DNA of 48,949 nt from Bacteroidaceae bacterium (GCA_024398495.1 JAKSJA010000013.1:1-48949), one strand, 5' to 3'; positions 15,238-25,324 are shown, counted from the stretch's first letter. The notes: generated by a model not told the origin, from the letters alone. Made by a program: numbers and translations.

Positions 15238-16482
15238 TTAGCCCTGTTTGGTAAAAGACTTATATGTTTGCGCGCAGATGTTCACGATGAGCTGTGTTGC
15301 TTTTTCCATAACTTGTACTGAAACAAATTCATGTGGCCCGTGAAAGTTAACCCCTCCAGCAAAAAGGTTTGGACAGATAAGGCCATTGAATGATAATTGT
15401 GCGCCATCAGTACCTCCACGTATTGGCTTGACAATTGGAGAAATTCCACAATCTTTCATTGCCTTCAATGCAATGTCAACAACATGCATTTGTTGTTCAA
15501 CTTTCTCACGCATATTGTAATATGTGTCAGAGAGGTTTATTTTTACGATTTCATCACCATATTTGCTGTTTATTCTTTCGGCACATTTTAATATAAATTC
15601 TTTGCGTTTTTCAAAATGTTGACGGTCATGATCACGGATGATATACGAAAGTGTTGCCTTTTCCACGTTCCCGGAGAAGTTGGTGAGATGATAAAACCCC
15701 TGATAATTTTCGGTATGTTCCGGAGTCTCTTCTCGAGGTAGCATGGATGCGAAATCCGTGGCAACCATACAGGCATTAATCATTTTGTCTTTTGCATATC
15801 CTGGGTGTACGCTTACACCGTTTATTAAGATTTTTGCGGAAGCGGCATTGAAATTTTCATATTCTAACTCCCCAAGATCTCCTCCGTCAATGGTATATGC
15901 CCATCTGCAATTAAACTTTTTTACATCAAAATGTTGGGCTCCTCTTCCGATTTCTTCATCAGGATTAAAAGCGATGCGTATTTTTCCATGCTTTATTTCA
16001 CTATCGTGTTTGAGAAATGACATAGCTTGAACTATTTCTGCAATGCCGGCTTTGTCATCAGCCCCCAGTAATGTATGTCCATCCGTGACGATGATGTCTT
16101 CGCCAATATGTTTGAGTAATTCTGGATATGTGGAGGTGTCGGTAACAATCTTCTCGTTTTCGTCTTGAGATAAGATGATGTCTCCTCCATCATATTTTCT
16201 TATCAAACGGGCATTTATGTTTTCCCCACTACAATCGGGAGAGGTGTCATAATGAGAAATGAACCCTATTGTCGGGATGTTCTCATTAGTGTTTGCAGGA
16301 AGTGTAGCATAAATGTATCCCTTGTCGTCTATTTCAACTTCCTCTAGTCCCTCATTGTCTAATTCCTGTTTTAGATAATTGGCAAAGATAAGTTGTCTCG
16401 GGGTGCTTGGGATAGATAAAGACTCTTCATTAGACTGTGTGTCGAATGTGGTGTATTTTAGAAAACGTTCAATAAGATTCAT
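15238..16482 (-). CDS. pepT: Peptidase T (tripeptide aminopeptidase)
   Basis: 414 residues, the normal PepT length. It is an M20B metallopeptidase that removes N-terminal residues from tripeptides in the cytoplasm. Metal-site motifs are present: ISHYDTSPD (His, Asp), LGADDKAGI (bridging Asp), PDEEIGRGA (catalytic and metal Glu), TIDGGDLGE, and a C-terminal [11 protein letters not shown] (metal His). Its ATG overlaps the stop of the upstream lipoprotein gene (ATGA), so they are translated together. It ends 19 bases from the hpt promoter. Confidence 0.96.
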   Translation of the reverse strand: MNLIERFLKYTTFDTQSNEESLSIPSTPRQLIFANYLKQELDNEGLEEVEIDDKGYIYATLPANTNENIPTIGFISHYDTSPDCSGENINARLIRKYDGGDIILSQDENEKIVTDTSTYPELLKHIGEDIIVTDGHTLLGADDKAGIAEIVQAMSFLKHDSEIKHGKIRIAFNPDEEIGRGAQHFDVKKFNCRWAYTIDGGDLGELEYENFNAASAKILINGVSVHPGYAKDKMINACMVATDFASMLPREETPEHTENYQGFYHLTNFSGNVEKATLSYIIRDHDRQHFEKRKEFILKCAERINSKYGDEIVKINLSDTYYNMREKVEQQMHVVDIALKAMKDCGISPIVKPIRGGTDGAQLSFNGLICPNLFAGGVNFHGPHEFVSVQVMEKATQLIVNICAQTYKSFTKQG

Positions 16483-17213
16483 TCGTTATTATTGCGATAA
16501 TAATGTTGTGTTTTATTTTTGAAATGGATAATGAGTGTATCTTTATGTGTTATTTCAAAGTCGCATGTGTCAGTGCTGTTTCGAGGTTTTGTTGCGGTTA
16601 AAAGAAGATGTCCATTGTATAATTTCCACGCATTGTATAATTTCATCCGTGGATATTTCACTATTTGCATGCGGTCTTCATTTATTGTCTTTATTGGGAA
16701 CGTGCAACTGACAGTTTTGTTTTGATGTAATTGAATATTGTATTCTATAGGTTTGAAAATAGAGTCACGTTGTTCGTCGCTTATCTTTGTCATAAAATGT
16801 TGACGGAAATTTTGGAATTGAGATGCTGTCATAGCTGCAGGTTTTTGTAATTCAGGTACGACCAGATAACTCCATGTGCCACATAATTTGTCAACATTGA
16901 TGATGCGTTCAGCACTTTTTTTGTCGGCGGATAATATGACGGCAATATTGCTTCCTATAGTAGGATATCCGTGTATTTGATGATTTCTAAAAGCTGGTAT
17001 GATAGAATAATTCTGTGGGTCATCCAGATTGTAAGACATTATGGAAATGACTGAATCGTTATTGGTATCACATGCCAGACCATACAATGTTGAATCTCCC
17101 TCTTCATTTTTCATCATAGCAGTTTCTGCATTGTGATTTGTTTTTTCATGCTTGTGACAAGCCGTAAGAATAAATGCGGAGATTATTGCTAAAATTATCA
17201 ATTTTAGTTTCAT
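16479..17213 (-). CDS. Lipoprotein of unknown function
   Basis: 244 residues. The lipoprotein signal [19 protein letters not shown] puts a lipidated cysteine at residue 19, followed by a His/Lys-rich linker. The mature part is a compact domain (about 200 residues) with a C-terminal beta-rich stretch ([20 protein letters not shown]). I do not recognise the family. It is co-transcribed with pepT. Its promoter (17247-17240) overlaps that of the divergent carboxyltransferase gene. Confidence 0.75.
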   Translation of the reverse strand: MKLKLIILAIISAFILTACHKHEKTNHNAETAMMKNEEGDSTLYGLACDTNNDSVISIMSYNLDDPQNYSIIPAFRNHQIHGYPTIGSNIAVILSADKKSAERIINVDKLCGTWSYLVVPELQKPAAMTASQFQNFRQHFMTKISDEQRDSIFKPIEYNIQLHQNKTVSCTFPIKTINEDRMQIVKYPRMKLYNAWKLYNGHLLLTATKPRNSTDTCDFEITHKDTLIIHFKNKTQHYYRNNNE

Positions 17214-17235
17214 CTTTTTGATTTTTAATTATTTG

Positions 17236-17267
17236 TTTGCAAAGGTATCAATTATTTTATAATTTTG
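17236..17267 (+). promoter_or_regulatory. Promoter of the carboxyltransferase gene, overlapping a divergent promoter
   Basis: Plus strand: TTTG (17236-17239), 20 bases, TAATTTTG (17260-17267). Minus strand: TACCTTTG (17247-17240) serves the lipoprotein-pepT unit. The -33 box of one directly abuts the -7 box of the other, so the two promoters should exclude each other. Confidence 0.7.
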
Positions 17268-17316
17268 CAACGCATATATTTAAAATGAATTTTAATAAAT
17301 TACATAAATAGATACC

Positions 17317-19095
17317 ATGGCAAAGAAAAAGAAGATACAGTTTAGTCTGCTCTATCGTGATATGTGGCAGTCTTCTGGAAAATTTCAGCCTCGTAAAGAT
17401 CAACTTGAGAGAGTCGCTCCAGCAATTATTGATATGGGGTGCTTCCAGCGTGTTGAAACAAATGGAGGTGCATTTGAGCAAGTTAATTTGCTTGCAGGTG
17501 AAAATCCAAATGATGCAGTGCGTGCATTCTGTAAACCGTTTAATGAGGTAGGCATTCAAACGCACATGCTTGACCGCGGGCTTAATGCTCTGCGCATGTA
17601 CCCGGTGCCAGATGATGTGCGTGAGTTGATGTATAAAGTGAAGAAAGCACAGGGAGTTGATATCCCTCGTATTTTCTGCGGACTTAATGATACACGCAAT
17701 ATAATTCCAAGTATCAAATGGGCAAAAAAGGCAGGTATGATACCTCAGGCAACACTGTGTATCACTACATCACCAATCCATACCGCAGAATATTATGCTT
17801 CTATCGCAGATGAGCTTATTGCTGCAGGTGCTGAAGAAATTGCATTGAAAGACATGGCGGGAATAGGACAGCCTGCAATGTTGGGTAAACTAACAAAGTT
17901 AATAAAGACAAAGCATCCTGAAATAATTATAGAATATCATGGACACAGTGGTCCAGGATTATCTATGGCATCAATATTGGAGGTTTGTAATAATGGTGCA
18001 GACATTATTGATACAGCTGTTGAACCTTTGTCTTGGGGAAAAGTCCATCCAGACATTATCTCTGTACAAAGTATGCTCAAGCATGAGGGATTTGAAGTTG
18101 CGGACATAAATATGAATGCCTACATGCAAGTCCGTAGTTTAACGCAAGAATTCATTGACGATTGGCTTGGCTATTTCATAAATCCGCAGAACAGGATCAT
18201 GTCATCTCTGTTGTTAGGTTGTGGACTACCTGGAGGAATGATGGGTTCTATGATGGCAGATTTGGCTGGCATCCATGGAGTCATTAACAAGACTTTGAAG
18301 GCTAAGGGAGAGGCAGAATTGTCAACAGATGAGATTCTGGTTAAGTTGTTTGATGAAGTAGCCTATGTCTGGCCACGTGTGGGCTATCCTCCATTGGTTA
18401 CTCCATTCTCGCAATATGTAAAGAACATTGCATTGATGAATCTACTTACATTAGCACAAGGCAAGGGACGCTTCTCTATGATGGATGATAGCATGTGGGG
18501 TATGATTCTCGGTAAGAGTGGTAAGGTTCCGGGACCAATAGATGATGAATTGGTGAAATTAGCAAAAGAAAAAGGAAAAGAATTTACAGATGCAGATCCT
18601 CATACTCTTATTCCAAATGCCTTGGACGATTTCCGAAAGGAGATGAAGGATAATAATTGGGATTTCGGTAAGGATGATGAAGAGCTGTTTGAGTTGGCTA
18701 TGCATCCAGAACAGTATCGCAATTATAAGAGTGGTGCTGCAAAGAAGAATTTCCTTGCTGATTTACAGAAAGCAAAAGATGCAAAGCTTGGTGCGACATT
18801 GACACCAGAACAAGTGGCAGAAATAAAACATGCAAAGGCAGATCCTGTTGTGAGCCCTGTCAAGGGTCAGCTCTTCTGGGAGTTTGGCGGTGGCGATGAG
18901 GCTGCTTCTACATCTCAACCATCAATAGGACGTGAGTATGAAGAAGGTGAATTATTCTGTTTCGTTAAGACACCATGGGGGCAAACTCAGGAAATAGGAG
19001 CTGCTCTTGGTGGCAAACTTGTGGAAGTTTGTGTTAAACAGGGCGGTTTTGTCAACAGGGGTGATATACTCGGGTATATCGAACGTAAGGCATAG
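17317..19095 (+). CDS. Pyruvate/oxaloacetate carboxyltransferase-like protein with a biotinyl-like domain lacking its lysine
   Basis: 592 residues. The carboxyltransferase TIM barrel comes first: RD (14-15) and the metal site KDMAG (Lys178, carbamylated in homologues) with HGH (208-210) are present. FCGLNDTRN and SPIHTAEYY also fit OadA/PycB. The C-terminal about 85 residues resemble a biotinyl/lipoyl domain (VVSPVKGQLF, GGKLVEVCVKQGGFVNRGDI), but where EAMKM is expected the sequence reads KTPWGQTQEI, with no lysine in the acceptor position. It may work with a separate biotin carrier, or the domain may be structural. It is monocistronic or followed by the HD protein gene 17 bases later. Confidence 0.85.
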   Translation: MAKKKKIQFSLLYRDMWQSSGKFQPRKDQLERVAPAIIDMGCFQRVETNGGAFEQVNLLAGENPNDAVRAFCKPFNEVGIQTHMLDRGLNALRMYPVPDDVRELMYKVKKAQGVDIPRIFCGLNDTRNIIPSIKWAKKAGMIPQATLCITTSPIHTAEYYASIADELIAAGAEEIALKDMAGIGQPAMLGKLTKLIKTKHPEIIIEYHGHSGPGLSMASILEVCNNGADIIDTAVEPLSWGKVHPDIISVQSMLKHEGFEVADINMNAYMQVRSLTQEFIDDWLGYFINPQNRIMSSLLLGCGLPGGMMGSMMADLAGIHGVINKTLKAKGEAELSTDEILVKLFDEVAYVWPRVGYPPLVTPFSQYVKNIALMNLLTLAQGKGRFSMMDDSMWGMILGKSGKVPGPIDDELVKLAKEKGKEFTDADPHTLIPNALDDFRKEMKDNNWDFGKDDEELFELAMHPEQYRNYKSGAAKKNFLADLQKAKDAKLGATLTPEQVAEIKHAKADPVVSPVKGQLFWEFGGGDEAASTSQPSIGREYEEGELFCFVKTPWGQTQEIGAALGGKLVEVCVKQGGFVNRGDILGYIERKA

Positions 19096-19112
19096 TTGTC
19101 TGTTGATATTTG

Positions 19113-19652
19113 ATGAATTATCAGAAGATAATTGATAAATATTACCCTAATGATAATGAGCAAAAACGAATTTTGCTCCATCATAGCAAGTCTGTAGTGC
19201 ATAGAGCACTGCAGATTTGTGATAATCATCCCGAACTTAAATTAGACAGATGCTTTATTGAAGAGGCAGCAATGCTACATGATATAGGTATATTTGCGTG
19301 CAATGCTCCAGGCATAAAATGTTATGGACAGGAACCATATCTTATTCATGGATATATTGGCGCGGAACTATTACGTAAAGAGGGATTTCCCTACCATGCT
19401 CGCGTATGTGAACGCCATACTGGTACGGGAATATCAAAGGATTTAATCCAAAAACGTGGTCTGCCATTACCTTTGGATAGGGTATATATCCCAGAAACGA
19501 TGGAGGAAAAGGTGATATGTTATGCGGATAAATTCTTCTCCAAAAGTCATTTGAAATTAACGCGGACAATTGATGAAACTTATAAGAGCTTGATAGGTTT
19601 CGGTATTGATACTGCAAACCGTTTCAAAGAATGGAGTTTGATGTTTGAATAA
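19113..19652 (+). CDS. HD-domain (HDIG) protein
   Basis: 179 residues. The HD phosphohydrolase signature is seen as HHSKSVVHRAL, then AAMLHDIGIFA, then HGYIGAELL and CERHTGTG. A metal-dependent phosphohydrolase acting on a nucleotide or similar phosphate ester is likely; the substrate is unknown. A TTG one codon upstream is in frame, but the ATG at 19113 is preferred. It sits between the carboxyltransferase and the LptD-like genes, on the same strand with 17- and 18-base gaps. Confidence 0.85.
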   Translation: MNYQKIIDKYYPNDNEQKRILLHHSKSVVHRALQICDNHPELKLDRCFIEEAAMLHDIGIFACNAPGIKCYGQEPYLIHGYIGAELLRKEGFPYHARVCERHTGTGISKDLIQKRGLPLPLDRVYIPETMEEKVICYADKFFSKSHLKLTRTIDETYKSLIGFGIDTANRFKEWSLMFE

Positions 19653-19670
19653 AATAAAAGTCATAAGGTC

Positions 19671-22445
19671 TTGAGAAAATGTTTCGTGATAATAATGATA
19701 TTAATGCTTGCAATGTTTGGCATTGCAGGTAATGGTATGTCATTATCTGATCTTTCTCAAGATACTGTGTCTATAAAAACTCCTCATTCAGATACACTGA
19801 AATTGGATAGTTTACAAAAGGCTATTCAAGAGCATAACAAGACAGTTGATGACTCTATTACTGCTGATAGTTTGTTGAAAAAAGACAGTAAGGCTCTTGA
19901 AGCCCCCGTTGATTATGTGGCGGAAGATTCTGTTGTGTATAATGCCTCATCAAAGATGGCGTATTTGTTTGGAAGCTCGAATGTAAAGTATCAGGACATG
20001 GATTTGACGTCTGATGAAATTCAGATGAATATGGATTCATCGTTGGTACGTGCTTTTGGTCGTACAGATACTTTGGGAAATATAATAGGAAAGCCATTGT
20101 TCAAACAGGGAGAGGACCAGTACGAAAGTGATTCTATTGCCTTTAATTATAAAACTAAGAAAGGTTTTATTTCGGGCGTTTATACAGAGCAACAAGATGG
20201 TTATATCAGGAGTGAGAAGTCAAAAAGGCGGGATGACGGACAACTTTTTATGCAACATGGCAGATATACGACATGTGATAAACCTGATCCGGATTTTTAT
20301 CTTGCCCTTTCCCGAGCCAAAGTACGTCCTGGTAAGGATGTCTTTTTCGGTCCTGCGTATATGGTAGTTGAAGATGTTCCACTTCCGCTGGCAATACCTT
20401 ATGGTTTCTTCCCATTTTCAAAGAGTTACTCTAGCGGTTTGATTATGCCTACGTATGGTGATGAAAGCTCTAGGGGATTTTATCTGCGTGATGGAGGTTA
20501 TTATTTTGCCATCAATGACAAAATAGATTTGAAATTAATAGGGGAAATATATACGAAAGGTTCTTGGGGTATATCTGCAGCCAGCAATTACAGAGTACGA
20601 TATAAGTATAGTGGTAGTTTTCTTGCATCCTATCAAAATTCTGTTGAAGGTGAAAAAAATCTTCCAGATTATTCCAAGACGGAAAGTTTCAAAATTCAAT
20701 GGTCACATTCTCAAGATAGCAAATCCAATCCTTACAGTAATCTGTCGGCAAGTGTCAACTTTGCAACATCAAGTTATGAGAGAAATAACTTGTCATCAAT
20801 GTATAATCCAACGGCATTGACACAGAGTACACGTACCTCAAGTGTAAGTTATAGTACAGGTTTCTCAAGTATAGGTTTGACTTTGAGTACTACAATGAAT
20901 GTCAATCAAAACATGCGTGATTCGTCTTTGGCAATTACGCTTCCTGATTTGAACTTGTCAATAAGTCGTTTTTATCCATTTAAACGTAAACATGCCGTAG
21001 GCGAAGACCGTTGGTATGAGAAGATAGCAATGTCTTATACAGGGCAATTCAGTAATTCAATTTCTTCCAAAGAGGATTTGGTGATGCATTCTAATCTTAT
21101 CAAGGATTGGAAGAATGGTATGCAACACAGAATTCCAATAAGTGCAAACTTCTCATTGTTCAATTACATAAACATAACGCCATCCTTTAATTTTACAGAT
21201 CGTATGTATACTAACAAGATAGATCGTAGTTGGGATGAAGTTAACCAAAGGGAAGTTTGTGATACTGTCTATGGCTTCAATAACGTGTATAATTGGGATT
21301 TGAGCATAAGTGCGAATACTAAACTTTATGGATTCTGGGTGCCAAACAAGAAGATTTTTGGTGATAAGATTCAGGCTATTCGTCATGTGTTCTCGCCTTC
21401 AGTGAGTTTTTCTTATGCTCCTGATTTTGGAGATCCTAGTTATGGCTATTGGGATAGTTATACAAAAACGGATGCTGCTGGAAATGTGTCACTTGTAACC
21501 TACAATAAGTATTCAAATTCTTTGTACGGTGCTCCTGGACAAGGTAAGACGGGAAGTCTTTCTTTCAGCATCAGCAATAATGTGGAGATGAAGGTTAAAA
21601 GCGACAAGGATTCTACAGGATATCGTAAGGTAAGCTTGATTGATGAGTTAGGAGCCAGTATGTCGTATAACATGGCAGCAGAAAAGAGACCTTGGAGTGA
21701 TCTGAGCACAACTATACGTTTGCGTTTGACAAAAAGTTACACTTTTAATATGGCTGCGGTTTTTGCAACTTATGCCTATGAGTTGGACGAAAAGGGAAAT
21801 CCTTATATTGGAGAACGGACAGAATATAGTTATGGACGTTTTGGGCGTTTCCAGGGTTTGTCACAAAATTTGTCATACACTTTTAACAATCAGACATTGA
21901 AAAAGATATTCGATCGTTTGAGAGGCATTAAAAGTGAGAATATTGGTGACGATACAAAACGTGATAACGATAAAGGGGATGTAAATACAAATGAAGACCC
22001 CGTTATGCGGCAGAATAGACAACAGACATCATCTTCCGACAAAGCAGAAACAGATGCTGACGGTTATCTGAAATTTAATATACCATGGTCGTTAAGTGTC
22101 AGTTACGGTATCACTATGCGTGAAAATACTGCTGGTGAGTTTAATAAAAGCTCTATGCGTTATCCGTATAAGTTCTCGCAAAACATGAATTTCTCAGGCA
22201 ACATCACAATTGCAAAAGGATGGAATATAAGTTTCTCTTCTGGTTACGATTTCGATAATCATAAATTAGCAATGACAACAGCATCTTTGGGACGTGATCT
22301 TCATTGTTTTAACATGTCCTGTTCGGTTGTGCTGAGTCCGTATACATCATATAATTTTTCTTTCCGTTGTAATGCTGCAACTCTTACAGATGCACTGAAA
22401 TATGATAAACGCAGCAGCTATTCCAATAACATTAAATGGTATTGA
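19671..22445 (+). CDS. LptD-like outer membrane LPS-assembly protein
   Basis: 924 residues. A signal peptide follows a TTG start (MRKCFVIIMILMLAMFGIAG), with AAGG a few bases upstream. After a Ser/Asp-rich linker there is an OstA/LptA-type jellyroll segment (about 75-210: MAYLFGSSNVKYQDMDLTSDEI...), then a long beta-barrel typical of the LptD_2 family in Bacteroidetes. A charged, low-complexity insert lies near 765-800. It should place lipopolysaccharide in the outer leaflet. A GTG (19686) or an ATG (19695) are other possible starts but would trim the positive n-region. It converges on rsmA with 6 bases between. Confidence 0.85.
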   Translation: MRKCFVIIMILMLAMFGIAGNGMSLSDLSQDTVSIKTPHSDTLKLDSLQKAIQEHNKTVDDSITADSLLKKDSKALEAPVDYVAEDSVVYNASSKMAYLFGSSNVKYQDMDLTSDEIQMNMDSSLVRAFGRTDTLGNIIGKPLFKQGEDQYESDSIAFNYKTKKGFISGVYTEQQDGYIRSEKSKRRDDGQLFMQHGRYTTCDKPDPDFYLALSRAKVRPGKDVFFGPAYMVVEDVPLPLAIPYGFFPFSKSYSSGLIMPTYGDESSRGFYLRDGGYYFAINDKIDLKLIGEIYTKGSWGISAASNYRVRYKYSGSFLASYQNSVEGEKNLPDYSKTESFKIQWSHSQDSKSNPYSNLSASVNFATSSYERNNLSSMYNPTALTQSTRTSSVSYSTGFSSIGLTLSTTMNVNQNMRDSSLAITLPDLNLSISRFYPFKRKHAVGEDRWYEKIAMSYTGQFSNSISSKEDLVMHSNLIKDWKNGMQHRIPISANFSLFNYINITPSFNFTDRMYTNKIDRSWDEVNQREVCDTVYGFNNVYNWDLSISANTKLYGFWVPNKKIFGDKIQAIRHVFSPSVSFSYAPDFGDPSYGYWDSYTKTDAAGNVSLVTYNKYSNSLYGAPGQGKTGSLSFSISNNVEMKVKSDKDSTGYRKVSLIDELGASMSYNMAAEKRPWSDLSTTIRLRLTKSYTFNMAAVFATYAYELDEKGNPYIGERTEYSYGRFGRFQGLSQNLSYTFNNQTLKKIFDRLRGIKSENIGDDTKRDNDKGDVNTNEDPVMRQNRQQTSSSDKAETDADGYLKFNIPWSLSVSYGITMRENTAGEFNKSSMRYPYKFSQNMNFSGNITIAKGWNISFSSGYDFDNHKLAMTTASLGRDLHCFNMSCSVVLSPYTSYNFSFRCNAATLTDALKYDKRSSYSNNIKWY

Positions 22446-22451
22446 TGAGAC

Positions 22452-23237
22452 TTACACAATGCCTTGTATCAATTTTGTAAGTTGAATAAATTCATTGATT
22501 GAAAGTTGTTCCGGTCTCATCGTCATAAATTGACTGGATGAGATGGTGTGTAATTGTTCATTGTTCAGTATTTGTTTCAGGCTTACCCTCAACATTTTTC
22601 TTCTTTGGTTGAAGACTGCTTTAACAATATTTTTGAATAATTTTTCGTCACAGCCTAAATCCAGAGCGTCATTACGTGTCATCCTGATGACAGCACTTTT
22701 TACTTTTGGAGGAGGATTAAATACATTCTCATCAACCGTAAAAAGGTATTCAACATTATACCATGCTTGTATCAATACGCTTAATATGCCGTACGCTTTG
22801 CTCCCTGGATTAGCAGCAATACGTTGTGCAACTTCTCGTTGTATCATTCCTGTGCAGCAAGGTATCAATCCCTTATTGTCAAGCATTTTGAAAAAAATCT
22901 GAGATGAAATATCGTATGGATAGTTGCCCGTCAGTACAAATTGTCTTCCATTGAAAATGTTGTCAAGATCCATTCTCAGAAAGTCTTCTCCTATTATATT
23001 TGTGTCAAGTTGTGTGAAGTGTTCGTGTAGATAACAAACGGATTCCTTGTCTATTTCAACAACCTTTATTTCGCGAGATTTTGTGATGAGAAATTGTGTC
23101 ATGACACCCATGCCGGGACCTACTTCCAATATGGGGATGTCCGGATATGCATCAACAGTATCTGCAATCGCCTTCGCTATGTTGAGATCAGTCAGAAAAT
23201 GTTGGCCAAGATTCTTTTTTGGTTTAACTTTATTCAT
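22452..23237 (-). CDS. rsmA: 16S rRNA dimethyladenosine transferase
   Basis: 261 residues. It dimethylates A1518 and A1519 of 16S rRNA using SAM. KPKKNLGQHFLTD, the SAM-binding ILEVGPGMGVMTQ, the acidic VVEIDKES and the catalytic LTGNYPYDISSQI (NxPY) are all in place. The C-terminal helical domain is present. The frame extends upstream to 23294, but that extension would cross the gene's own -7 box (23253-23246). The ATG at 23237 gives the normal N-terminus. The leader is then almost absent. Confidence 0.95.
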   Translation of the reverse strand: MNKVKPKKNLGQHFLTDLNIAKAIADTVDAYPDIPILEVGPGMGVMTQFLITKSREIKVVEIDKESVCYLHEHFTQLDTNIIGEDFLRMDLDNIFNGRQFVLTGNYPYDISSQIFFKMLDNKGLIPCCTGMIQREVAQRIAANPGSKAYGILSVLIQAWYNVEYLFTVDENVFNPPPKVKSAVIRMTRNDALDLGCDEKLFKNIVKAVFNQRRKMLRVSLKQILNNEQLHTISSSQFMTMRPEQLSINEFIQLTKLIQGIV

Positions 23238-23245
23238 AATTGATA

Positions 23246-23273
23246 CAAAAGTATAAAAAAAAATGTAATTTTG
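23246..23273. promoter_or_regulatory. Back-to-back -7 boxes for rsmA and the YbhN-like gene
   Basis: Minus strand TACTTTTG (23253-23246) for rsmA; plus strand TAATTTTG (23266-23273) for the membrane protein. The rsmA ATG follows its box by 8 bases and the first ATG of the other gene follows by 6, so both transcripts should have very short or no leaders. No clear -33 TTTG on either side. Confidence 0.55.
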
Positions 23274-23279
23274 CATTCC

Positions 23280-24281
23280 ATGAGTAAAATGCATTCATTA
23301 TATAAGTATAGGCTAAGGGTCGGTAACCTGTTAAAGGTCTTATTGTCTTTGGTTTTTGGTGGGCTTATCTTATATTGGATGTATCGAAAATTCGATTTTC
23401 GGAATATCGGTGATTTTATGCTTTACAAAATGGATTGGATGTGGATGTTTCTTTCATTTCCATTTGGTATTCTTGCACAGGTGTTTCGTGGATGGAGATG
23501 GAAACAAACCCTTGAACCGGTAGGTGAAACCTGTCGTACGAGAACTCTTGTCAACTCTATATATTTATCTTACGCGGTAAGCCTCATCATCCCACGTATA
23601 GGCGAGTTTGCTCGCTGTGGCGTACTGTCTTCAAAAGACGGAGTTTCTTTCCCGAAAGCACTTGGTACCGTATTTATGGAACGTATTATTGATATGTTGT
23701 TGTTATTGATAATAACAGGTGTCGTGCTCTTTTTGCAATTTAATATCTTTGGAACGTTTTTTGATAAAACAGGGGTTAGTATAGATTCCATTTTTTATCG
23801 TTTTACTGAAACAGGGTGGATTGTCACTGGTATATGTTCTGTGACCATTCTTGTGGTGATATTGTTTTTACTGAAAAAGTTCAGCGTTCATCATCGTATC
23901 AGCGATGCATTACACAGTATAGTAGAAGGTCTTGTGTCGTTGAAGTATGTTAAAAATAAACCATTGTTTTTCTTTTTTACTCTTGCAATATGGGTAAGTT
24001 ATTTTCTACATTTTTATCTTACCTTCTATTGTTTTGATTTTACAAAAGATCTGGGTTTGATGTGTGCATTGGTATGTTTTATTGTTGGTAGTATCGCTGT
24101 CATAGTGCCAACTCCTAATGGTGCAGGCCCATGGCATTTTGCTGTCAAGACAATGCTTGTCCTTTATGGAGTTGTTGATACCGATGCCTTATACTTTGTA
24201 CTCATCGTACATACCGTACAGACTCTCCTTGTTATATTACTTGGTATATACGGTGCAATATATATGTCACTGAAAAAATAA
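23280..24281 (+). CDS. YbhN/UPF0104-type integral membrane protein (LPG synthase TM-domain family)
   Basis: 333 residues and about eight membrane segments. It shows the family features: SLVFGGLILYWMYRKFDF at the N-terminus, VFRGWRWKQTLEP, the conserved ISYAVSLIIPRIGEFARCG-like block (here YAVSLIIPRIGEFARCG), FMERIIDM, and a late PTPNGAGPWHF motif. The family includes flippase-like and MprF-type proteins, so a role in moving or modifying envelope lipids is plausible. The start is the ATG at 23280 or 23289; the promoter rules out anything upstream. It converges on the GT10-like gene with a one-base gap. Confidence 0.85.
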   Translation: MSKMHSLYKYRLRVGNLLKVLLSLVFGGLILYWMYRKFDFRNIGDFMLYKMDWMWMFLSFPFGILAQVFRGWRWKQTLEPVGETCRTRTLVNSIYLSYAVSLIIPRIGEFARCGVLSSKDGVSFPKALGTVFMERIIDMLLLLIITGVVLFLQFNIFGTFFDKTGVSIDSIFYRFTETGWIVTGICSVTILVVILFLLKKFSVHHRISDALHSIVEGLVSLKYVKNKPLFFFFTLAIWVSYFLHFYLTFYCFDFTKDLGLMCALVCFIVGSIAVIVPTPNGAGPWHFAVKTMLVLYGVVDTDALYFVLIVHTVQTLLVILLGIYGAIYMSLKK

Positions 24282-24282
24282 A

Positions 24283-25314
24283 TTAGACATATAATTTTGC
24301 TTTTGTATTATAGTAATTTCTACCTATAGTATAATTCCATAGATTTATGAGGCTCTTTGATGATTTGCAAGGTTCTATTATTGTGCTTTGTTTTGGAAGC
24401 GTTGCATCCAGTGTACTGCATAGTTTTGCGATAAAATCAAAGATATTGTATTCATCAAGCATCTTTTCTTTACATTGTTTCAATATCTGCTGTGCATTCT
24501 TGTATCTGTCAGCTTCTATTTGTTTCTGGATGATTTCAATTGCTCTATCTGGATTTTTTATGTCTATATATTCAAAAGCAGTGTTAGGAAAGTAGTCAGT
24601 AAGGTTTGTACACCCATAATAAAATGGGAAAGCTTCTGCCAGATAGCAGTCTCCTAATTTTTCTGTCCAGTAGTATCTTTGTGATGAGTTCTCTATTACG
24701 ATGTGATATTTGTATGGAGCAATCACATCCCACTTGTCATCAAATGGATTTTCTCCACGTCCAAAAATATCTACTTTATCCCCGAAATAGTCTTTAAGCT
24801 TTCTTACAAAGCGTATCCTGTCAATATGTCCTTGTGTAAAAGCCTTATTGCTGCTGATGACAGAAATGAGTTTTGGTTTCTGAGGTGATGGTTGTTTTTT
24901 CAGCATATCATAATCCATGCTGTATGTGACAACCCCATCGTTATCTTCCTTACATCCTATAAACCAAGGTAGTATTGCAGGGGAATAATGTACCAGTGAT
25001 TTTTTGTATTTCTTTTGTTTTGTTTCTTCTTGGCAGGTACAGATATGTCCAAATTGTTGTAGATATTTTTGGGGATATGTTAAGACGGATCTTGGTTCTG
25101 TTGCCAAGAATATCGTGTTCTGTGGAGCGACATGGCAAGATTGTGTGTGTCTTACCCCTTTACCTTGTACAACCCAGAAGTCTGCTTCATCAATTTCATC
25201 GTCAAGATAGAACTGATATCTGCCGTCAGAAGATTGCAGAGTGTGTCCTTTTGTCTGTCGGTGATAGATGGCGCCTAATTCGGGACGATACGGAGTGAGT
25301 TTTATTTTGAACAT
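24283..25314 (-). CDS. Glycosyltransferase, GT10 (fucosyltransferase)-like
   Basis: 343 residues, no signal peptide. The C-terminal half carries the GT10 donor-site pattern: HIVIENSSQRYYWTEKLGD, then AEAFPFYYGCTN and FPNTAFEYIDI. The N-terminal half is less conserved. It likely adds a sugar (fucose in characterised GT10 enzymes) from a nucleotide donor during LPS or capsule synthesis. It is the last gene of a three-gene glycosyltransferase unit and starts 10 bases after the GT87-like gene. Confidence 0.8.
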   Translation of the reverse strand: MFKIKLTPYRPELGAIYHRQTKGHTLQSSDGRYQFYLDDEIDEADFWVVQGKGVRHTQSCHVAPQNTIFLATEPRSVLTYPQKYLQQFGHICTCQEETKQKKYKKSLVHYSPAILPWFIGCKEDNDGVVTYSMDYDMLKKQPSPQKPKLISVISSNKAFTQGHIDRIRFVRKLKDYFGDKVDIFGRGENPFDDKWDVIAPYKYHIVIENSSQRYYWTEKLGDCYLAEAFPFYYGCTNLTDYFPNTAFEYIDIKNPDRAIEIIQKQIEADRYKNAQQILKQCKEKMLDEYNIFDFIAKLCSTLDATLPKQSTIIEPCKSSKSLINLWNYTIGRNYYNTKAKLYV

Positions 25315-25324
25315 AGGTAAATGG

